The position numbers were made by a program, and so were the translations under genes. From positions 62,001 to 126,000 of the forward strand of contig VZRN01005628.1 in NCBI GenBank assembly GCA_013397935.1: a DNA stretch of 64,000 bases, read 5' to 3'. Below are positions 59,219 to 64,000 of this stretch, in pieces. Position 1 is the first letter of the stretch, and every line of letters starts with the position of its first letter. The DNA is from Dasyornis broadbenti (taxonomy: Eukaryota > Chordata > Aves > Passeriformes > Dasyornithidae). Below the pieces are notes generated by a model. It worked only from the letters and a program-made list of their open reading frames with translations. It had not been told where the DNA came from and ran no database searches.

Positions 59219-62122
59219 ACCAAAAAATAGTTTAATTGGTTAAAAAGTATGTTTAAACCGATTCCTGGATTCAAAGAGAATTACTGCAAACCAGTTCCTC
59301 CCACGGCACTTTTCAACATTCTCAAGCCTATAACCAATAGCGTGTATCACATTTCATCTGATGAGATCTTTTAAAGGGATAGAGGGTTGCTAAACAGTTT
59401 GAGGATTTTTAATCTGTCAAGTACAAAACATCAAAGCCTGTAAATATTTGTAAAAGCAACTTTTAAACCACAAAGGATATTAAATATACAAAAGACATGG
59501 AAAATAGTGGCAACAGGAAACTGAGAAAGCAATGGAAGAGCAGAAATCCATCTAATGGTATATGCAAGGGTTTCTCCCATACTCAGAGGATTTGGGTGGA
59601 CTACTTCTCTAAGTTACAACTAAGTCAGTTCTAATTACTTCAGTTTTGAGTTTTCAATTTTAAATTTCCCAATTACACAAGATCCCAAATTTCAGATGTA
59701 ATAGAGTGACCCCCTACATAATTTTAGGACTTACAGGAAAAATGGACATTTTCTTACAGGAAAATGGACAACATGTCTGCAGATATGAGTGCACCACACC
59801 TGTATTCATAAAGGTTTCTTCCTCATTTTTTTATTTCTCTACAGTCATAACATGCAGGAGATGGGAGGAAATATTGCAAAGAGCAGAAACATGGGGCTGT
59901 AAGTAACTAATAAAAATGGAAGAGAGAGCCAAAGACCTTGGAAAGGGACAAGGGACAAAGGGTAAAAAAGCAGATATTTCCATGTACAAGCTTCTCATCT
60001 TAACTTCACTCCTACACCTAACAGTCATCACATCTAGTTGCGTTTGGAAGCTTCAGGCTTCTGGGTTTTCAACTTATTACCTCCAGAATGGATATCTAGA
60101 TTTGAAACTTCTGATCCAGGCTTTATCTCCAGTATGAAGTTGTCTTTATGAACTGGATTTTCACACATATTATCCCATTCTCTGTTACGTACCAAACAGA
60201 ACAACATAGGGAACAGAATCACCCAAATTCCCAGTTACATGTCTGTGTTACCCAACTGTCAGACCATCAGGTTTTGGTGTGTGAGCTGGTTTATGACTGG
60301 CCTCCTGTAATTGTACTCTCAGTCCTAGAAAATTCCCTTAATCTTAAGAGCCAGATTTTTTATACAGACACATTCTGTATTGTTTACAGATGGAAAAAAG
60401 TTCTGAAACATGTGAATTAAAAACATTAGAGGTTTCAAAGCTGGCACCTTGAGAAATCTTAAGTCTTGCATTGTGGGAAGGGAAGTACAGATTGCTAGGA
60501 CTGATGACAATATGGGAGAGGATCTAGCCAGGAGGAGGTTGACCAGGTGATGGATGATGCTTAAGCTCTCCAGAGTTCTTAAAGCAGCAACAGTTAAATC
60601 TGTCTTGGTCAAATTTGCATAGTATTTTCTGTTTATTCCCAGCAAAAAAATATTGCAGACAAAGTATTTGAAGGAAATTTAATCCTTATTCAACATCAGC
60701 ATTACCATAATATCCCAGCACTCAGACTGTGCCTTCAGGCAGAGTGACGAGTGAAGGGTACAGAATATAAATTGCACACTCCCCATGTTAGAGACTTTGT
60801 GTTTTGAAGGAAAGGTCACAACATTTGTACAGGTAAATATTTATTCCAGGGGAGCTCTTTTGCTGAGATGTTTGTAGCTGCACCTAGTGTCTCAGATAAA
60901 ACATGATTACTTGTGCCCTCCCTATGGAACTGGTGATCCTTCCTATCTTCTCGTTTTCTGCATGGCTGTCAGATCTTTTTGCAGAGTTTCCACTAAAATC
61001 AACGTAATTCTGTGCTTAGGGGACTCCAATAGTGGGATGAGCTTCATTTGTAGGTGTTTGTTTCTTTGAAATATCTTTTTAAGCAGGGAGAATGTTAAAC
61101 AGGGCCCTTCCTCAAACTGTAATGTTTTGTGATCAAATGCACCCCATAGTTTGAGCTTCTCTGCTGCGCAATAACAGATGACATTTCTGTGTCCATTTTT
61201 ATGACCTCTTTCTGCATCTTCCGGAGCTCATTACGGTATTAAGGCAGAGAATGGCGCTGTTTATCCCAGGAAAACGCAAACACATGCATTTATTAGTTGT
61301 GTGTGTCCCCACCTTTTTTTCTTTTTGCAGTACTTTTATAGTGCTATGACTCCCCTTTACATTTCCTCTCAGCTTTCTTGTCTTTTCCTTCAACTCGAGT
61401 GTGATTATTTTGAATTAATATGATTATAGTTTCAGAGCTTTCATTGTATACTTTTTCTGGAGCTTGGAGGCCCATTCTTTAGGATGAGGTTGCTTTTACT
61501 CTCCACCTTTCCCCCTGTATGGTACTAACTTCACAAAAATGAATGTTTTTACTTGCATAACTTTTGCTATTTCTATACCAAGCTGCAGACACTGGAGTTC
61601 TCTACTCTGCAACGTGACTGTCTGTTCCTTTTCTGCTTATTGACTTCAGGCAACAAACACACGAGACTTTCAATTGTATTTTCATGTAATTTTCCTCTGT
61701 CTCATCGTTCCAATGTTTCAGACATTAGTTTTAAGACCATATGTTCCTTCCAGAGCATAAATACCTTAATTAAGATGTAGGCTTAAAACAATCCATAAAT
61801 AGTTTGAAGAGGTCTGAACAGATTTTTTTTTTAATTTAGGCAGAACTTCAAGTTTTTTGCTTAAAGCTCTCAGGTTTTCTATATCATAAAAAATTAATCA
61901 GACTACATCTTCTTGAAGATTTTATTTTAGACACTACTTCTAATCTGCTGGCACAGAACTGAATGAAAGAACTCGTTCTGAGAAATTGCTACTCAGTAGA
62001 AGTTTTCCACATTACAATGTGTCACAGCCAGGGTTGAGAAAAGCAGTCACTACCATATAAGCATATGCTTTCTTTCTAAATTTGATGCCTTGCTTCTTAA
62101 TATTTACCTTTTTTGTTGATTT

Positions 62123-62147
62123 TTTTGTTTGTTTGTTTGTTTTGTTT
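62123..62147. repeat. (TTTG)n microsatellite
   Basis: Successive TTTG units with one short T interruption, in a T-rich stretch. Confidence 0.92.
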
Positions 62148-64000
62148 ATTTTCCCCTCCTTTTTCTTGCTGTCCATGTCACTAGACAACCTTATTAGGTC
62201 TGATTGAAACAGGAAGGATTGTGAAGTTCATAAAATAGATTTTTGCCTAAGCAGTAGTACAGGTTGCATGACCTGCAGCAATTTCTCAGAAGTTATTGGG
62301 AAGATAAGAAGTTACAATGCTGTCAGACAAGCTTAACTACATGGAGAGGTGAATAGGAATTAATCTATGACACGGATGCTGAGAGGCATAAAAGTGTGAT
62401 CTATTCCTGGCACAATTTAGAAAAAACCAGAACCATTTTCTTCAATTATTTGCTAACGGGAGAGTGAAACCGTAAAGATCTGTCAGATCCTCAGTGAGTT
62501 TTTTACAATGACAAAAATGGAAGAATTTATAAGAGGTAAAACGAAGTCCCAATGAAATAAATAGATGTCATTTAAAAGAGTGACTACAAATGGAGTCTGA
62601 CATGGTCCAAGTGAGTCAGCTCTCTGGGTTGATCTACACAGCAAACAAATGGTCAGGGTTGTGGGGAGATCAAGTCTGACCCCACACATCTGAATTCATA
62701 GATTATTCTAAGGTTTTCTGGTTTCATTCTGGTGGTAAGTTGAAGCTCACAAACAAATTAACGTATGTAAATTATTGTCTCATTATACTTTAAAAGTTCT
62801 TCCTTATTATAAAACAAGCAACCTTCCAAGAAACCCCAAAGTGTTTTAAAAAATAAGGTTTCAATAATTCTTTTTTTTTCTCGATGTATTTAAATACAAT
62901 AAAACTTTTTAAGCAGATATTTCAACACTTCTTTGAAGCGTGACACTCTGAATCAATTGGATGGCACAGTGCTAATAGCCTCCTGTTTTCCTAGAGGCTA
63001 TTGCTATTTATCTAATGGCCCCAGAATTTTCAGCTCAGTTTCCTTGTGTCTCACCCCATACACCACATCTATATGGCCTGAGTAGGGAAAAATAATTCAT
63101 GTGAGTCCTTTTCTGGGCTGAAGATCTTAATAATCCCTGTGGCAGGCTGCCCAATATGTGCATTTCCAGAGCCATCTGCTACCTGCAGTTCAACAGAGTA
63201 CATGACTTGGCTACAAGAACTACTTTTTGCACAGAGACATACTCATACAGTTTTTACTGGCTGTTCTGAGGTTTCAGGAACATATATTTTTTTAGTCCTT
63301 GAAAAACTAATTCATTCACCACACTCTTTTCTAGAGGGAGCTGCCTGGCCTCATGTTTTCTTAGGCTTTGCAACAAAATTAAATATCCAAGGGTAAACAC
63401 TTGCAGCCTGCACATATGTGTGGTTCATGGTCAAGTGTTTAATGAATTCAATTCCATAAGAAAAAAAGAAAATCTGTGCTACTTGTATTTTGTGTCTGTA
63501 TGCTAAAAGACAAATGTATCTAGTTCAGGGTAGTACTTAATATCCCAAAAGGTGACAAGCAGCTCTTTACATGAATGACACTTGACTTATGTTTGAAGAA
63601 TATTTGGACTTTGACTTGGAAGCACTCAGACAAGGGATGCACTAAAAAGGAAGAGATTCATTTTGAACAGGTTATAGAAACCATGTGTGACAGAGTAGAA
63701 CAAATGTTAAGTACTTGTTTTGAACATAATTGAGAAGGGCACTACCAGTATTTTAAGCACAAAGCTTTGCATAAACAGAAAAATATATCCAGTAGCTTCT
63801 ACCTTAACAGGTGTCCCACATTAATACATCAAATTGGTGGCCAAAGAAGGTATGTAAATACTTAGGTGAAATGGATGCCATGGAATGACCCATTCCCTCC
63901 TTTTCCTCTGAACTTAGGCTATAATTCATCTACCAGATAGTGTCGGTAAAGAAGACTGAGTTCAAAGCCTAGAACTCCACTGTAAAATTTCTGAGCAGTT

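Larger units (their letters stand above)
58041..64000. other. Unique sequence without recognised mobile elements
   Basis: About 6 kb to the window edge. Simple repeats at 59199-59218 and 62123-62147 are listed separately. A short GC-richer patch lies near 58740-58980, open in a 99-codon plus-strand frame that I do not recognise. No gene, RNA gene or CR1 copy was supported. Confidence 0.5.

Noticed and set aside
60530..60580. 'gaggttgaccaggtgatgg' resembling the CR1 end block
   Set aside because: Neither the preceding CR1 blocks nor the terminal repeat is present.
1..64000. Bacterial-type features such as operons, ribosome-binding sites, CRISPR arrays or insertion sequences
   Set aside because: The repeat families and sequence texture are those of a bird genome; no regularly spaced repeat array or compact gene layout was seen.

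Overview
This window looks like nuclear DNA from a bird, most likely a songbird. The clearest evidence is a set of CR1 LINE fragments, several ending in the 8-base tail repeat (ATTCTATG-like) that is typical of avian CR1. There are also three long terminal repeats of the type common in passerine genomes (TG...CA ends, GC-rich interiors). The background is AT-rich, and no operons, bacterial gene structure, CRISPR array or convincing tRNA/rRNA gene was seen. All family assignments come from recognition by eye, not from a database search.

I found no protein-coding gene I can support. Open frames over 100 codons exist, but they fall inside CR1 or LTR copies, lie in GC-richer patches open on both strands, or match no protein I recognise. 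The window is best read as intergenic or deep intronic DNA whose readable content is mobile-element debris plus simple repeats.

Layout. 1-8161: mostly unique DNA with one CR1 3' fragment (1616-1884), a (CAA)n/A-rich tract near 4.6 kb, a possible MIR-like SINE near 5.2 kb and two short perfect hairpins. 8162-9214: a minus-strand solo LTR containing a degenerate ~47-bp tandem array. 9215-14945: unique DNA. 14946-17594: a CR1 cluster in which a minus copy and a plus copy face each other and share a nearly identical arm of about 320 bp. 17595-22167: unique DNA with a CR1 tail and the best MIR-like SINE (21396-21545). 22168-23181: a plus-strand LTR of the same family as the first, interrupted by a 124-base gap of Ns, followed by a lysine-tRNA-type primer-binding site, a stub of leader and what looks like the last 11 bases of a second LTR, all between 5-base target-site duplicates. 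23182-39789: unique DNA with CR1 pieces of differing age. 39790-41450: a plus-strand CR1 with decayed reverse-transcriptase coding sequence, an internal deletion and a nested minus-strand LTR. 41451-57889: about 16.4 kb in which I recognise no CR1 or LTR. 57890-58040: one old CR1 piece. From there to 64000: unique DNA with simple repeats.

The most useful second looks are the mosaic inverted CR1 pair, the collapsed LTR element at 22.2-23.2 kb, the LTR tandem array that matches the assembly gap, and the LTR-in-CR1 nest. I did not find evidence of a novel biological system.
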